Shown here one piece after another: positions 1 to 7,535 of a stretch of 64,000 bases of DNA. The position numbers and the translations under genes were made by a program. The stretch lies in contig CAKSPH010000011.1 of the NCBI GenBank assembly GCA_934481355.1, positions 3,536-67,535 of the forward strand, written 5' to 3'. A model generated the notes under the pieces. That model was not told where the DNA came from and made no database searches. It saw nothing but the letters and a program-made list of their open reading frames with translations. This DNA comes from an uncultured Oscillospiraceae bacterium (lineage in GTDB: Bacteria; Bacillota; Clostridia; Oscillospirales; Ruminococcaceae). Position 1 is the first letter of the stretch. Every line of letters begins with the position of its first letter.

Positions 1-633
1 TACAAAATAAGAGCAAGTAACCTGATCTTCATAAGGAAGAGAAAATTGATACTGGTCGAGCTTTTCATTAAAAAGAAGTCTGTCGGGGTATTGAATTGTC
101 AGCTCTTCATTATATGCTTTACGGTAAAAGTGAGCAAAAAGTATTTGACAGAAAAGGTAGCACAAAATAACCGAATAGTCATTTCTATCCTTTAGTCCTA
201 CCATTAACTCATCAAAGATAGTCTGACACTTATGGTTTTTTATTAAACTTTCAGATTCATTTTTACAATCATATTTATCCTCTATTTCCAAGAAATACTT
301 AATAAAAAACGAACATACTTTTCCTGAGATTTCATTATCGATCTCATCGCTAAATTTTAACTCACGAGTGTAACTAAACAATTTACTCACTCTGTCAATT
401 ATAGATTTTTCAGACTGATCATAATCTTTTCCGATGAAGTCTTTTATTTTGTTTCCAAAAATAAAATTTCTTTCATTGGCTTGTGGGGATTTAGCAATTT
501 TAGTAATTGTATTATAAATCCTTTGTAATGAAGAAGAAATAACCGTAAACATTTGATCAACACTGTATATATTGTCCGGAACAGATTTAAAAAGATTTGT
601 AAGTATTTTAATGCATCTAGGTAAAACAGCCAT
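1..633 (-). CDS. Unknown protein, N-terminal part (runs off the left edge)
   Basis: The minus strand reads without a stop from an ATG at 633 to base 1, giving at least 211 codons with no C-terminus in the window. The N-terminus begins MAVLPRCIKILTN. The product is rich in Lys, Asn, Ile and Phe, probably soluble and helical, and I recognise no domain. Upstream of the start lies the purine-rich AAGAAAGGGCGG, a plausible ribosome binding site. The DNA is clearly AT-richer than the chromosome after 5.4 kb. The gene is divergent from the replication gene at 911, so it is probably cargo of the same integrative element. Function unknown. Confidence 0.7.
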   Translation of the reverse strand, partial: MAVLPRCIKILTNLFKSVPDNIYSVDQMFTVISSSLQRIYNTITKIAKSPQANERNFIFGNKIKDFIGKDYDQSEKSIIDRVSKLFSYTRELKFSDEIDNEISGKVCSFFIKYFLEIEDKYDCKNESESLIKNHKCQTIFDELMVGLKDRNDYSVILCYLFCQILFAHFYRKAYNEELTIQYPDRLLFNEKLDQYQFSLPYEDQVTCSYFV

Positions 634-910
634 TTTATTATACCGCCCTTTCTTAGCAGCTTTTTCTTTATTATAAATATAAATGAAAGTCATTTTCAAG
701 TGTAATACTACACAAATAATGCATCGAATATTTGTGCACTTTTATTTTTGAAATGCAGAAATGGGTATTTTTTTCGTACCAAGCTATTGTATAATATCTT
801 TACCAACCAAACAGCAGGCTGCTAAATACTGATTTATAAAGGGGGTTCAATATAAAATAGCTGACTGATGTTTTTTTATGGTGAATATTGTATTTATAGG
901 AGGACAATTT
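634..910. other. Divergent intergenic region of the left element
   Basis: AT-rich 277-bp gap between the divergent partial gene and the replication gene. A TATAAT hexamer is present at 790-795 on the + strand, about 115 bp before the rep start, but no convincing -35 lies 17 bp upstream. I see no other clear structure. Confidence 0.4.
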
Positions 911-2743
911 ATGAAAGAAACTACAACTGACCCGTTTGTCGTAATAAGAACAACAGGCAACGTAGAACCGGTTAACAGAGGTGGAAACATTATGTTTGCT
1001 ACTCCGGTTATTACTGTGAATGATCGAGTATCACCATTCGTTCAAGAATTTACAGATGAACAGGATGCAATAAAATGCACTCAGGAAATGATACGCGAGC
1101 TTAGAGAGGTGGTTTATGACAATACAGAAACGCTCGAGGTTTATGATGCTCCGGCTTCAACTGAATCTCCAAAATACTTCCCCACAGCATGGAGCAACAG
1201 TGCTGAAGCAAAGGCTCAACTTGCTTTGAGCACCTCTTCAACAGAAGAATCGCCATTCAATACCTCGACGGTATCAGCGAGCCCGAACGCAGAGCAGAAC
1301 ACCGCGCTCACTTCTCAAGCGAATGATCCACCTGCTACTGACCCGGAATCTGATACAAATGACGAGCTGATGAAAAAACTTGCTCAATTCATCTCAGGAA
1401 ACAGAAGCACGGATAACGGAATTTCATTGACGAAGAAACCTGTAAATGACAAACTTTCAAGCTATAACCTTATGGAAAAGGTTATTCAATTAATACCCAT
1501 GAAAATCGTTGGAGAAGTGCTGTATTATTACAATCGCACCCAGTGTCACTATATGCAGCTTACTGATGTGGAAGCAAGACGCCTTATCATGTCGCTTTGC
1601 CGCGAGGATGTCAAGCAATGCGGAACTCCTTTTATTGTCAAGTATGTTCATGAATTCATTACAATGAACCCTGACATTGTTGGTGATATTCACGATACCA
1701 TACATCCGGATTATCTTGGTTTCAAAAATGGAATTCTTGATTTGAGGTCTTTTAAGTTCATGGGTCCAACACCGGACATTTTCATCACAAACATAGTTGA
1801 TGATTATTACGACCCAGCAACGCCAACGAAATGCCCTAATTTTGATAATTTCCTGTTCAGCTGCTATGACGGAAATCAAGCGCTCATCAACAGGGTCTGG
1901 GAAGCTATCGGCTATATTCTGACAGACGACATCAACGCCAAGTGTTTCTTCCTGCTTCTGGGACCCGGTGATTCCGGTAAAAGTCTGCTGATAAAATTGA
2001 TTTGCAGCTTTTTCCGTGAGGACGCGGTATGCCCGCTGATGATAAATCAATTTGGCGAGAGATTTGGTCTTTCGCTCGCAAACGGTAAAAAACTAATAAC
2101 CTGTGCTGATCTGCCGAAAACCCCGCTGACAGATTCAGCGGTTGCAATGATAAAATGCCTGACAGGCGGGGATTCAATCTCGTATGAGCAGAAATACAAG
2201 GACATGGCAAGGTTTATCAATACCGCTAAGCTTATATTTGCAAGCAACTTCCCTATTACTTTGGTTTCACAGGATCAGGCGTTTATCAACAGAATAGTGG
2301 AAATCCCTTTTCTGCACTCGGTTCCGAAGGACAAGCAGGTAAAGGGGCTGTATGAGATACTCAGCAAAGAAAAGCATGCGATAATACACCGTGCTCTGAA
2401 TGCGTATCGGCATCTTCGCAGCCGGAACTACGTTTTTTCCGGAGATGAGTATTTGAATCCTATAAAGGAGCAGCCAGTCGTGCCGACAGTCACCGCAGAA
2501 TCAGTGATCCAGCAGTTCTTTGAGGAATGCTGCTCTTCTGATGATTCGTCATTTGTTACTACGGAAGCTCTTCACACCGCCTACACCAATTTTTGTGCAA
2601 AGAACAGCTACGCAGTACTTGCCAAGGAGAAATTCTCCAAAATGTTCAAACAGCTTTTCGGCGAACGGTTTTCATCGGTTAAACGACAAACAGCAGACGG
2701 CTCCAGACCCAGAGGATACGCTGGATTATCTCTCAGAAAATAA
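911..2743 (+). CDS. D5/P4-type replication helicase (SF3 ATPase) of an integrative element
   Basis: This 610-residue protein probably opens or unwinds the origin of the element it sits on. Residues 1 to about 165 are low-complexity (Ser/Thr/Asn/Glu-rich). A D5_N-like region follows, then an SF3 ATPase core with Walker A GPGDSGKS at residues 351-358, an acidic strand in LITCADLP and a sensor motif IFASNFP. A winged-helix-like tail ends the protein. I see no primase polymerase domain, so it is shorter than full P4 alpha-type primases. ATG 911 was chosen over the upstream GTG (878) because AGGAGG lies 7 nt before it. It is followed by excisionase-like and integrase genes, a usual order for small integrative elements or phage satellites. 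Confidence 0.85.
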   Translation: MKETTTDPFVVIRTTGNVEPVNRGGNIMFATPVITVNDRVSPFVQEFTDEQDAIKCTQEMIRELREVVYDNTETLEVYDAPASTESPKYFPTAWSNSAEAKAQLALSTSSTEESPFNTSTVSASPNAEQNTALTSQANDPPATDPESDTNDELMKKLAQFISGNRSTDNGISLTKKPVNDKLSSYNLMEKVIQLIPMKIVGEVLYYYNRTQCHYMQLTDVEARRLIMSLCREDVKQCGTPFIVKYVHEFITMNPDIVGDIHDTIHPDYLGFKNGILDLRSFKFMGPTPDIFITNIVDDYYDPATPTKCPNFDNFLFSCYDGNQALINRVWEAIGYILTDDINAKCFFLLLGPGDSGKSLLIKLICSFFREDAVCPLMINQFGERFGLSLANGKKLITCADLPKTPLTDSAVAMIKCLTGGDSISYEQKYKDMARFINTAKLIFASNFPITLVSQDQAFINRIVEIPFLHSVPKDKQVKGLYEILSKEKHAIIHRALNAYRHLRSRNYVFSGDEYLNPIKEQPVVPTVTAESVIQQFFEECCSSDDSSFVTTEALHTAYTNFCAKNSYAVLAKEKFSKMFKQLFGERFSSVKRQTADGSRPRGYAGLSLRK

Positions 2744-2754
2744 GGTGACTTCAA

Positions 2755-2849
2755 GTACCAGTACCCACGACCCAGTATTATTTATTAGTGTTTTTTGATA
2801 AATAGACTGATTAAAGAGGTTTGTTGAAGTGGTACGCGGGTACTGGTAC
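2755..2849. repeat. Spaced inverted repeat downstream of the replication gene
   Basis: The 12-mer GTACCAGTACCC (2755-2766) has an exact inverted copy GGGTACTGGTAC at 2838-2849. Similarity extends a few bases beyond each arm. The arms are 71 bp apart and each contains two GTAC units. The spot, between the SF3 helicase and the xis/int genes, suits a replication origin or a regulator-binding site of the element, but this is inference. A smaller dyad, AGTTATA-N3-TATAACT, lies at 2908-2924 just before the excisionase-like gene. Confidence 0.6.
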
Positions 2850-2984
2850 ACATTAATTAAGCGTCAGCTACTACACTTACTCCAGCACTGATATCTTACC
2901 CAGCCACAGTTATATATTATAACTATGATAACACAATTGAGCTATCCACAGCAGCTCAGCATCACTATAAAGGAGGTTTTACCT

Positions 2985-3311
2985 ATGAACGAAAACACCA
3001 ATGTCCAGATTATCACACTCTTCCCTCTTGCGGACAGTATGCCGCCACAGCTGATAAACAATGTCTCTGTGACTGCAAAGATATGCCGCGAGCGGCACAT
3101 CGGTCTGAACGAAAACACGCTGCGCTTTCTCTGCAAAACAGGTCAGATACCCTGCATAAAGGTCGGAAACAAGACCCTCATCAACTGGAATGTCCTGATG
3201 GATTACCTAACTAAAGGCGGAGTCAAAACTGAACAGGCGGAATCCGAAGCGCCTGTTCCCGCGTCAGTGGCAGGTGGTATCCGGAAGGTACCCACCAGGT
3301 TGAAGCGGTGA
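2985..3311 (+). CDS. Excisionase-like DNA-binding protein (MerR/HTH_17-type winged helix)
   Basis: A 108-residue protein. The central part (about 27-75) reads as a small winged helix: LNENTLRFLCKTG, then IPCIKVGNKTLIN, then the helix WNVLMDYL. This is the usual pattern of excisionase/HTH_17 proteins that bend DNA at attachment sites. The C-terminal 30 residues are probably disordered and basic at the end. ATG 2985 follows AAAGGAGG with 8 nt spacing, so the longer reading frame from 2925 is rejected. The integrase gene begins 56 bp downstream, in the usual xis-int order. It may also repress or activate element genes. Confidence 0.75.
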   Translation: MNENTNVQIITLFPLADSMPPQLINNVSVTAKICRERHIGLNENTLRFLCKTGQIPCIKVGNKTLINWNVLMDYLTKGGVKTEQAESEAPVPASVAGGIRKVPTRLKR

Positions 3312-3366
3312 TATACTGACCCGTCTGTCCGGACAGGCGGGTCAAACTTTGGAAAGGAGATACAAT

Positions 3367-4764
3367 ATGGGGAATGTACAAATACGCGGTAACAGCGTCC
3401 GCATAAGGGTGTCGGACGGTTTTGACCCCAAGACCAACACACGCCGCTACAAAACGCTTACGATACATCTTGACCCTGACCTTACTGAGCGGCAGCGGCA
3501 GGAGGAGATGAACCGCCAGAAAGTCCTCTTTGAGGAGAAGTGCCGTCGGGAGAGCTACATAGATGATTCAATGACGCTGAACAGCTTCATTGAGCAGTGG
3601 CGGCAGGACTACGAACAGTCCCACCTGAAAAACACCACACAGAAGCATTATGACGACCTGCTCGAACGAATAAAGCCTGCTCTCGGGCATCTCAAGCTGT
3701 CGGAAATCACGCCGCTTCACCTTAATGCATTTTACAAGAATCTCGCTGAAGGAGGAATACGCATTGACTACAAATACAAGTGCCGCATTGACTTCAGAAA
3801 GTTCCTGAAAGACAACGACATTTCGCGCTACAAGCTTATCGACGCTGCCGGAATATCCATGACCACTCTGGAAAGCATTGTGGCAGGAAAGAACGTCAGC
3901 AAGGAAACGGCGCTCGGAATCAGTAACGCTCTGGAAATCGAGCCGGAAGAGCTGTTTGATGTTATAGGCACCGATAAAACTCTTTCGCCGAAAACGCTGC
4001 TTCATTACCACAGGTGCCTTTCGGCTATCCTGTCAAAGGCAGTCAAGTGGGGATTGCTGTTTTCAAATCCATGTGAACGTGTCGATCCTCCTAAGCTCCG
4101 CAGGAGAGAAGCCAAGTGCCTTAACGAGGAGCAGACGCTCCAGCTCATAGCTGCACTGGACGAAAAGGGACAGTATCAGTATTCCGTGATGGTAAAGCTG
4201 ATGATTTTCAGCGGAGCAAGACGAGCGGAGATATGCGGCCTGGAATGGAACGATGTTGACTGGGACAAGGGCTGCATACATATCTGCCGGAACTCCCTGT
4301 ATCTCCCGAATGTGGGTATGTACGAGGATACCACCAAGACCGAAAGCTCGGAACGCTATGTCAAGCTGCCGCAGTCGGTAATGACAATGCTGTCAGAGTT
4401 CAGAGAATATCAGGACAGAATCAGGGAACAAATGGGCGAAGGCTGGCAGGAGAGCGGCAAAATCTTCACACAGTATAATGGTCTGCCGATACACCCGTCA
4501 AGCGTAACATCATGGCTAAGGAAGTTCACCGAAAGGAACGGGCTTCCTCATGTAACTCCGCATATGCTCCGGCATACTTCGGCTACAATGCTGCTTATGC
4601 AGGGAGTTCCTCTCAAGGCAGTATCAAAACGCCTCGGGCATACGCTTGCCTCAACCACGAGCGACATCTACGGTCATTCTCTGCGCTCGGTGGAGGATAT
4701 TGCGGCGGACAAACTGGAGGCCATGCTGTCACCAAGCTCACAGCTCAAAAAGGACGATGAATAA
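3367..4764 (+). CDS. int: Tyrosine integrase with an HTH domain inserted in the core-binding domain
   Basis: A 465-residue site-specific recombinase. Order: N-terminal arm-binding region (1-65), SAM-like core-binding domain starting near 75, an insertion at about 140-200, the rest of the core-binding domain (about 201-230), then the catalytic domain. The catalytic set is visible: R285 (SGARRAEI), H399 and R402 (HMLRH), H425 (LGHT) and nucleophile Y435 (SDIYGHS). The insertion reads as a Cro/CI-type HTH (KLIDAAGISMTTLESIV, then VSKETALGISNALEI). Start chosen at 3367 because AAAGGAGAT lies 6 nt upstream. It is the last gene before tRNA-Arg, the likely attachment site. A strong terminator follows. 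Confidence 0.93.
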   Translation: MGNVQIRGNSVRIRVSDGFDPKTNTRRYKTLTIHLDPDLTERQRQEEMNRQKVLFEEKCRRESYIDDSMTLNSFIEQWRQDYEQSHLKNTTQKHYDDLLERIKPALGHLKLSEITPLHLNAFYKNLAEGGIRIDYKYKCRIDFRKFLKDNDISRYKLIDAAGISMTTLESIVAGKNVSKETALGISNALEIEPEELFDVIGTDKTLSPKTLLHYHRCLSAILSKAVKWGLLFSNPCERVDPPKLRRREAKCLNEEQTLQLIAALDEKGQYQYSVMVKLMIFSGARRAEICGLEWNDVDWDKGCIHICRNSLYLPNVGMYEDTTKTESSERYVKLPQSVMTMLSEFREYQDRIREQMGEGWQESGKIFTQYNGLPIHPSSVTSWLRKFTERNGLPHVTPHMLRHTSATMLLMQGVPLKAVSKRLGHTLASTTSDIYGHSLRSVEDIAADKLEAMLSPSSQLKKDDE

Positions 4765-4769
4765 GATAA

Positions 4770-4806
4770 CCGGAGAGGTACGCAACCTCTCCGGAATTTT
4801 TATTTT
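4770..4806 (+). terminator. Intrinsic terminator of the integrase gene
   Basis: Perfect 10-bp stem CCGGAGAGGT / ACCTCTCCGG with a 5-nt loop (4770-4794), followed by a T-rich tract. It lies 5 bp after the int stop codon. Confidence 0.9.
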
Positions 4807-5015
4807 TTAGGGTGATTCCCACCGTATCTTGACATATTGATTTCTGCATTGATTTCTTCTAAGCTCATACCATCTGGGAAATCTATATCAGATTTAGCTC
4901 GCAAACAACGGAATGCCTGCATTGCTTTTTCACGGCTTATTTCTTGTTCATCATTTGTCGAGGAGCTGCCCTGCTTAACCTTATCCATTTCTGCATTAAA
5001 CGTTTCACATGACAT
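4800..5015 (-). CDS. Small antitoxin-like protein (RelB/DinJ-like C-terminus, uncertain)
   Basis: A 71-residue acidic protein starting MSCETFNAEMDKVKQ. Its C-terminal half (IDFPDGMSLEEINAEINM) resembles the end of RelB/DinJ or Phd-type antitoxins, where such helices wrap the toxin. ATG 5015 was chosen because AAGGAGG lies 9 nt upstream; the longer frame to 5078 lacks a site. A promoter is visible at 5041-5069. No toxin gene is next to it on either side, so it is either an orphan antitoxin or something else. It converges on int, and its last codons overlap the int terminator's T-tract. It most likely lies inside the integrative element. Confidence 0.55.
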   Translation of the reverse strand: MSCETFNAEMDKVKQGSSSTNDEQEISREKAMQAFRCLRAKSDIDFPDGMSLEEINAEINMSRYGGNHPKK

Positions 5016-5040
5016 AGTGACAATGCACCTCCTTGTATTT

Positions 5041-5069
5041 ATATTAACCCATTCTAAATTGTTTGTCAA
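5041..5069 (-). promoter_or_regulatory. Promoter of the antitoxin-like gene
   Basis: TTGACA (5064-5069), 17-nt spacer, TAATAT (5041-5046), read on the minus strand, 25 nt from the start codon. Confidence 0.6.
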
Positions 5070-5107
5070 GAGAACCACTTACAAGTTTAAGTATCCCACA
5101 ACCCCAG

Positions 5108-5142
5108 TGTGACCAAAAGTGTGACCATTTTAACTGTGACCA
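5108..5142. repeat. Three direct copies of TGTGACCA, candidate integrase arm sites
   Basis: The octamer TGTGACCA occurs at 5108-5115, 5120-5127 and 5135-5142, with steps of 12 and 15 bp. They lie between the integrase region and the 3' end of tRNA-Arg, where arm-type binding sites of tyrosine integrases are expected. Function is inferred from position only. Confidence 0.6.
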
Positions 5143-5160
5143 AAGAAATCCGGACATAAG

Positions 5161-5196
5161 AAAAACCGCTCAACCCTAACGGTTAAGCGGTTTTCT
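5161..5196 (-). terminator. Terminator downstream of tRNA-Arg
   Basis: On the minus strand a 12-bp stem, AACCGCTTAACC with GGTTGAGCGGTT (one G-U pair), ends in TTTTT. It begins a few bases after the tRNA CCA end. If the attachment core lies in the tRNA 3' part, this hairpin may have arrived with the element. Confidence 0.75.
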
Positions 5197-5198
5197 GT

Positions 5199-5275
5199 TG
5201 GCACGCCAGGAGGGATTCGAACCCCCGACCCTCTGGTTCGTAGCCAGATACTCTATCCAGCTGAGCTACTGGCGC
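5199..5275 (-). tRNA. tRNA-Arg (anticodon ACG)
   Basis: A 77-nt tRNA. The acceptor stem GCGCCAG pairs with CUGGCGU (one G-U), followed by discriminator G and an encoded CCA. D arm AGCTCAGCTGGATAGAG, anticodon loop CTACGAA giving ACG (decodes CGN after A-to-I editing), T-loop GGTTCGAATCC. It has its own promoter (5303-5331) and terminator (5161-5196). The 3' end faces the integrase gene, so it is the probable integration target of the left element. Confidence 0.96.
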
Positions 5276-5302
5276 TTACTGCTCATTCCTGAGCACTCAT
5301 AT

Positions 5303-5331
5303 ATTATAACACAAGAAATCGATTTTGTCAA
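5303..5331 (-). promoter_or_regulatory. Promoter of tRNA-Arg
   Basis: Minus-strand TTGACA (5326-5331), 17-nt spacer, TATAAT (5303-5308): a perfect sigma-A consensus, 27 nt before the tRNA. Confidence 0.88.
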
Positions 5332-5389
5332 CACCTTTTTCAAAAAAATTTATGTTTTTTCAAAAATCTTAAATTAGAGAATAATATTC

Positions 5390-5416
5390 AGAAGACCCGG
5401 CAAAACCAGGTCTTCT
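5390..5416 (-). terminator. Hairpin terminator of dapL
   Basis: An 11-bp inverted repeat, AGAAGACC(TGG) with (CCG)GGTCTTCT, loop TTTTG, 26 nt after the dapL stop. The following tract is A/T-rich but not a pure T-run. Confidence 0.65.
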
Positions 5417-5442
5417 ATAATATTCCAAAATTCCATCCTATC

Positions 5443-6648
5443 TTACTTCTTAAGGAGCTTCTTAAATCTCTCCATAGCTTCAGCGGTAAGTTCATGCGTG
5501 CTGAATGCAGTAAGTCTGAACCAGCCGTCTCCGTTTGCGCCAAAGCCAGCGCCAGGAGTTCCAACCACCTGAATCTCATTGAGGAGATAATCAAAAAACG
5601 CCCAGCTATCCATACCGTTCGGGCTCTTCAGCCAGATATACGGAGAATTGATGCCGCCTGTGTACTTTATTCCAAGCTCATCGCAGGTCTTTGCTATGAT
5701 CTGTGCATTCTCCTGATAATATGCGATCGTTGCCTTTGTCTGCGCTTGTCCCTCGGGAGTAAAAACAGCCTCAGCCGCGCGCTGTACAGGATAAGATACG
5801 CCATTGAATTTGCTTCCCTGACGTCTGTTCCAAAGGTCTGCTATCTTAACGTCCTCGCCGCTGCTGTTCTTCTGAACAAGCTCATCAGGAACGATGGTGT
5901 ATCCGCAGCGTGTGCCGGTAAATCCTGCTGTCTTGGACAGCGAGCAGATCTCAATAGCGCACTTCTTGGCGCCCTCAATAAGATAAATGCTTCTGGGGAG
6001 TTCCGGCTCTGTAATGAACGCCTCATAGGCAGCGTCAAAAATTATAACCGCATTATTAGCCAGCGCGTAGTCCACCCACTCCTTAAGCTGAGCTTTTGTG
6101 TAGACAGAGCCGGTCGGATTGTTCGGAGAGCAGAGATAGATTATGTCAGCCTTTACATCCCTGGGAGGCATTGCGGCAAAGCCGTTCTCCTCGGTGGAAT
6201 CTGCGTAAACAACAGTGTTTCCGCTCATTATGTTGCTGTCAACATATACAGGATATGCAGGATCCGTAACTACGACAGTATTGCCCTCGCCAAAGATGTC
6301 GATTATGTTGCCGCAGTCGCTCTTTGCACCATCGCTTATGTGGATAACAGCGGGATCAACCTCTGCGCCGAAGCTTTTATAATATCCGGAAACTGCTTCG
6401 CGGAGGAAGTCGTAGCCAGCGCCGCTGTCCTCATATCCACGGAAAGTCTCCTTCACACCCATTTCCTTTGCGGCTTTCACCATTGCGTCAACTACAACGG
6501 GAGCAAGCGGCTGCGTAACGTCGCCGATACCCATTCTGATGAGCTTTGCGTCAGGGCGAGCGGCAGTATAAGCCTTTATTCTCTTTGCAATATCAATAAA
6601 AAGGTAGTTCTTCTTCAGCTTGAAGAAATTTTCATTCAGCTTTGCCAT
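5443..6648 (-). CDS. dapL: LL-diaminopimelate aminotransferase
   Basis: A 401-residue class I/II PLP aminotransferase that converts tetrahydrodipicolinate directly to LL-diaminopimelate for lysine and peptidoglycan synthesis, replacing DapC/D/E. Family signatures seen: an N-terminal FFKLKKNYLF, GIGDVTQPL, CSPNNPTGSVY, and the PLP-lysine region CSLSKTAGFTGTRCGY. Length matches the family. ATG 6648 is used because GAAAGGAC lies just upstream. It has its own promoter (6705-6733) and hairpin terminator and seems monocistronic. This pathway is typical of anaerobic Clostridia. Confidence 0.96.
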   Translation of the reverse strand: MAKLNENFFKLKKNYLFIDIAKRIKAYTAARPDAKLIRMGIGDVTQPLAPVVVDAMVKAAKEMGVKETFRGYEDSGAGYDFLREAVSGYYKSFGAEVDPAVIHISDGAKSDCGNIIDIFGEGNTVVVTDPAYPVYVDSNIMSGNTVVYADSTEENGFAAMPPRDVKADIIYLCSPNNPTGSVYTKAQLKEWVDYALANNAVIIFDAAYEAFITEPELPRSIYLIEGAKKCAIEICSLSKTAGFTGTRCGYTIVPDELVQKNSSGEDVKIADLWNRRQGSKFNGVSYPVQRAAEAVFTPEGQAQTKATIAYYQENAQIIAKTCDELGIKYTGGINSPYIWLKSPNGMDSWAFFDYLLNEIQVVGTPGAGFGANGDGWFRLTAFSTHELTAEAMERFKKLLKK

Positions 6649-6704
6649 ATTCTTTTGTCCTTTCATTTTATGTACGCTTCCTGCGAAACGTTAGTCCACA
6701 CTAT

Positions 6705-6733
6705 ATTTTACTATATTTCTTGCTGTTTGTCAA
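6705..6733 (-). promoter_or_regulatory. Promoter of dapL
   Basis: Minus-strand TTGACA (6728-6733), 17-nt spacer, TAAAAT (6705-6710), about 57 nt before the dapL start. Confidence 0.82.
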
Positions 6734-7000
6734 TGCCTTTTGTATAAACGCGGGACATTTTAATCAGGGCAATACCGCACAAAGATTGCGCAGTCAGATT
6801 TTGGTCAGATTGTACAGCGAGGACGACGCATGGCTGGTCTGTCGGTCAGCTCCGGCACTTCGCGACACCTCTCCCAGCACAAAGAGATACTCCTTGCTGT
6901 GACGAAATGCACAATATAACGATAAAATCGCATACCAAATACAAGATATTGTCCTCATGCTGTGCTGCCTTAGTTATCCATAAAACAAATGACGCATCTC
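6734..7000. other. Non-coding gap between divergent dapL and the 7065 gene
   Basis: No gene is supported here. The only structure I see is an 11-bp-step direct repeat, GTCAGATT at 6793-6800 and 6804-6811, about 60 bp upstream of the dapL -35. I do not recognise a lysine riboswitch. Confidence 0.5.
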
Positions 7001-7029
7001 TTGACAAGCAAAATAATATATGTTAAAAT
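7001..7029 (+). promoter_or_regulatory. Promoter of the 7065 gene
   Basis: TTGACA (7001-7006), 17-nt spacer, TAAAAT (7024-7029), 35 nt before the start codon. Confidence 0.82.
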
Positions 7030-7064
7030 AGACATATAAAATCAGTCAGGAAAGTGGTGAAAAT

Positions 7065-7466
7065 ATGAGAGACCTTTCTAAAGCCATAAAAGCTTCCATG
7101 AAGTACGAGCTGTTTTCCGTAATTGACATACAGCAGACCGTAAACTTCATTTGCGAGTCATTTTCTGTTATTCCAATTACCATTGACCCGGATTCGCCTT
7201 GGATAGAGTTTCATTCTTCAAGAACTCACCGACTTGCCATTCTGATGCACAAGAATTACCGTCTGGCTTTTGTACTTTCGGAGCTGATATTCCTGAATCC
7301 GGACTTTCATATAGAATATACCAACGACTTTAACGCTCCTGAATGGTACATAGATGACATCGACATTTTTAACAATGACTTCCGGCACATTCACTGGAAC
7401 GAACCCGAATCGGTAGTTAATCCGAATTGCTTTAACCTTATGGATATGAAATTTGCAACTGAATGA
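7065..7466 (+). CDS. Unknown soluble protein, 133 residues
   Basis: I do not recognise this protein. It has no signal peptide or membrane segment. It is aromatic- and acid-rich, with PWIEFHSSRTHRLAIL and EWYIDDIDIFNNDFRHIHW stretches, and probably forms a small alpha/beta fold. The start follows a weak site, GAAAGTGGTG, and a good sigma-A promoter lies at 7001-7029. It is a single-gene unit closed by a hairpin terminator shared with the convergent CotH gene. Nothing nearby indicates a role. Confidence 0.75.
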   Translation: MRDLSKAIKASMKYELFSVIDIQQTVNFICESFSVIPITIDPDSPWIEFHSSRTHRLAILMHKNYRLAFVLSELIFLNPDFHIEYTNDFNAPEWYIDDIDIFNNDFRHIHWNEPESVVNPNCFNLMDMKFATE

Positions 7467-7472
7467 CATAGC

Positions 7473-7503
7473 AAATCCCGGAGCCGCTGCCCCGGGATTT
7501 TAT
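7473..7503. terminator. Bidirectional terminator between the 7065 gene and the CotH gene
   Basis: Stem AAATCCCGG (7473-7481) with CCGGGATTT (7492-7500), loop of 10. T-rich on the + side, weaker on the minus side. Confidence 0.75.
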
Positions 7504-7535
7504 ACTATATCATGAACTGTATACGAAGGCAGGTC

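Noticed and set aside
5494..6747. Long reading frame (417 codons) on the + strand opposite dapL
   Set aside because: It mirrors the codon pattern of dapL on the other strand, has no family features and no good start. The dapL frame has all catalytic motifs.
6734..7000. Lysine riboswitch before dapL
   Set aside because: The conserved core segments of the lysine riboswitch are not seen, and the predicted promoter lies downstream of this region, leaving a leader of about 50 nt.
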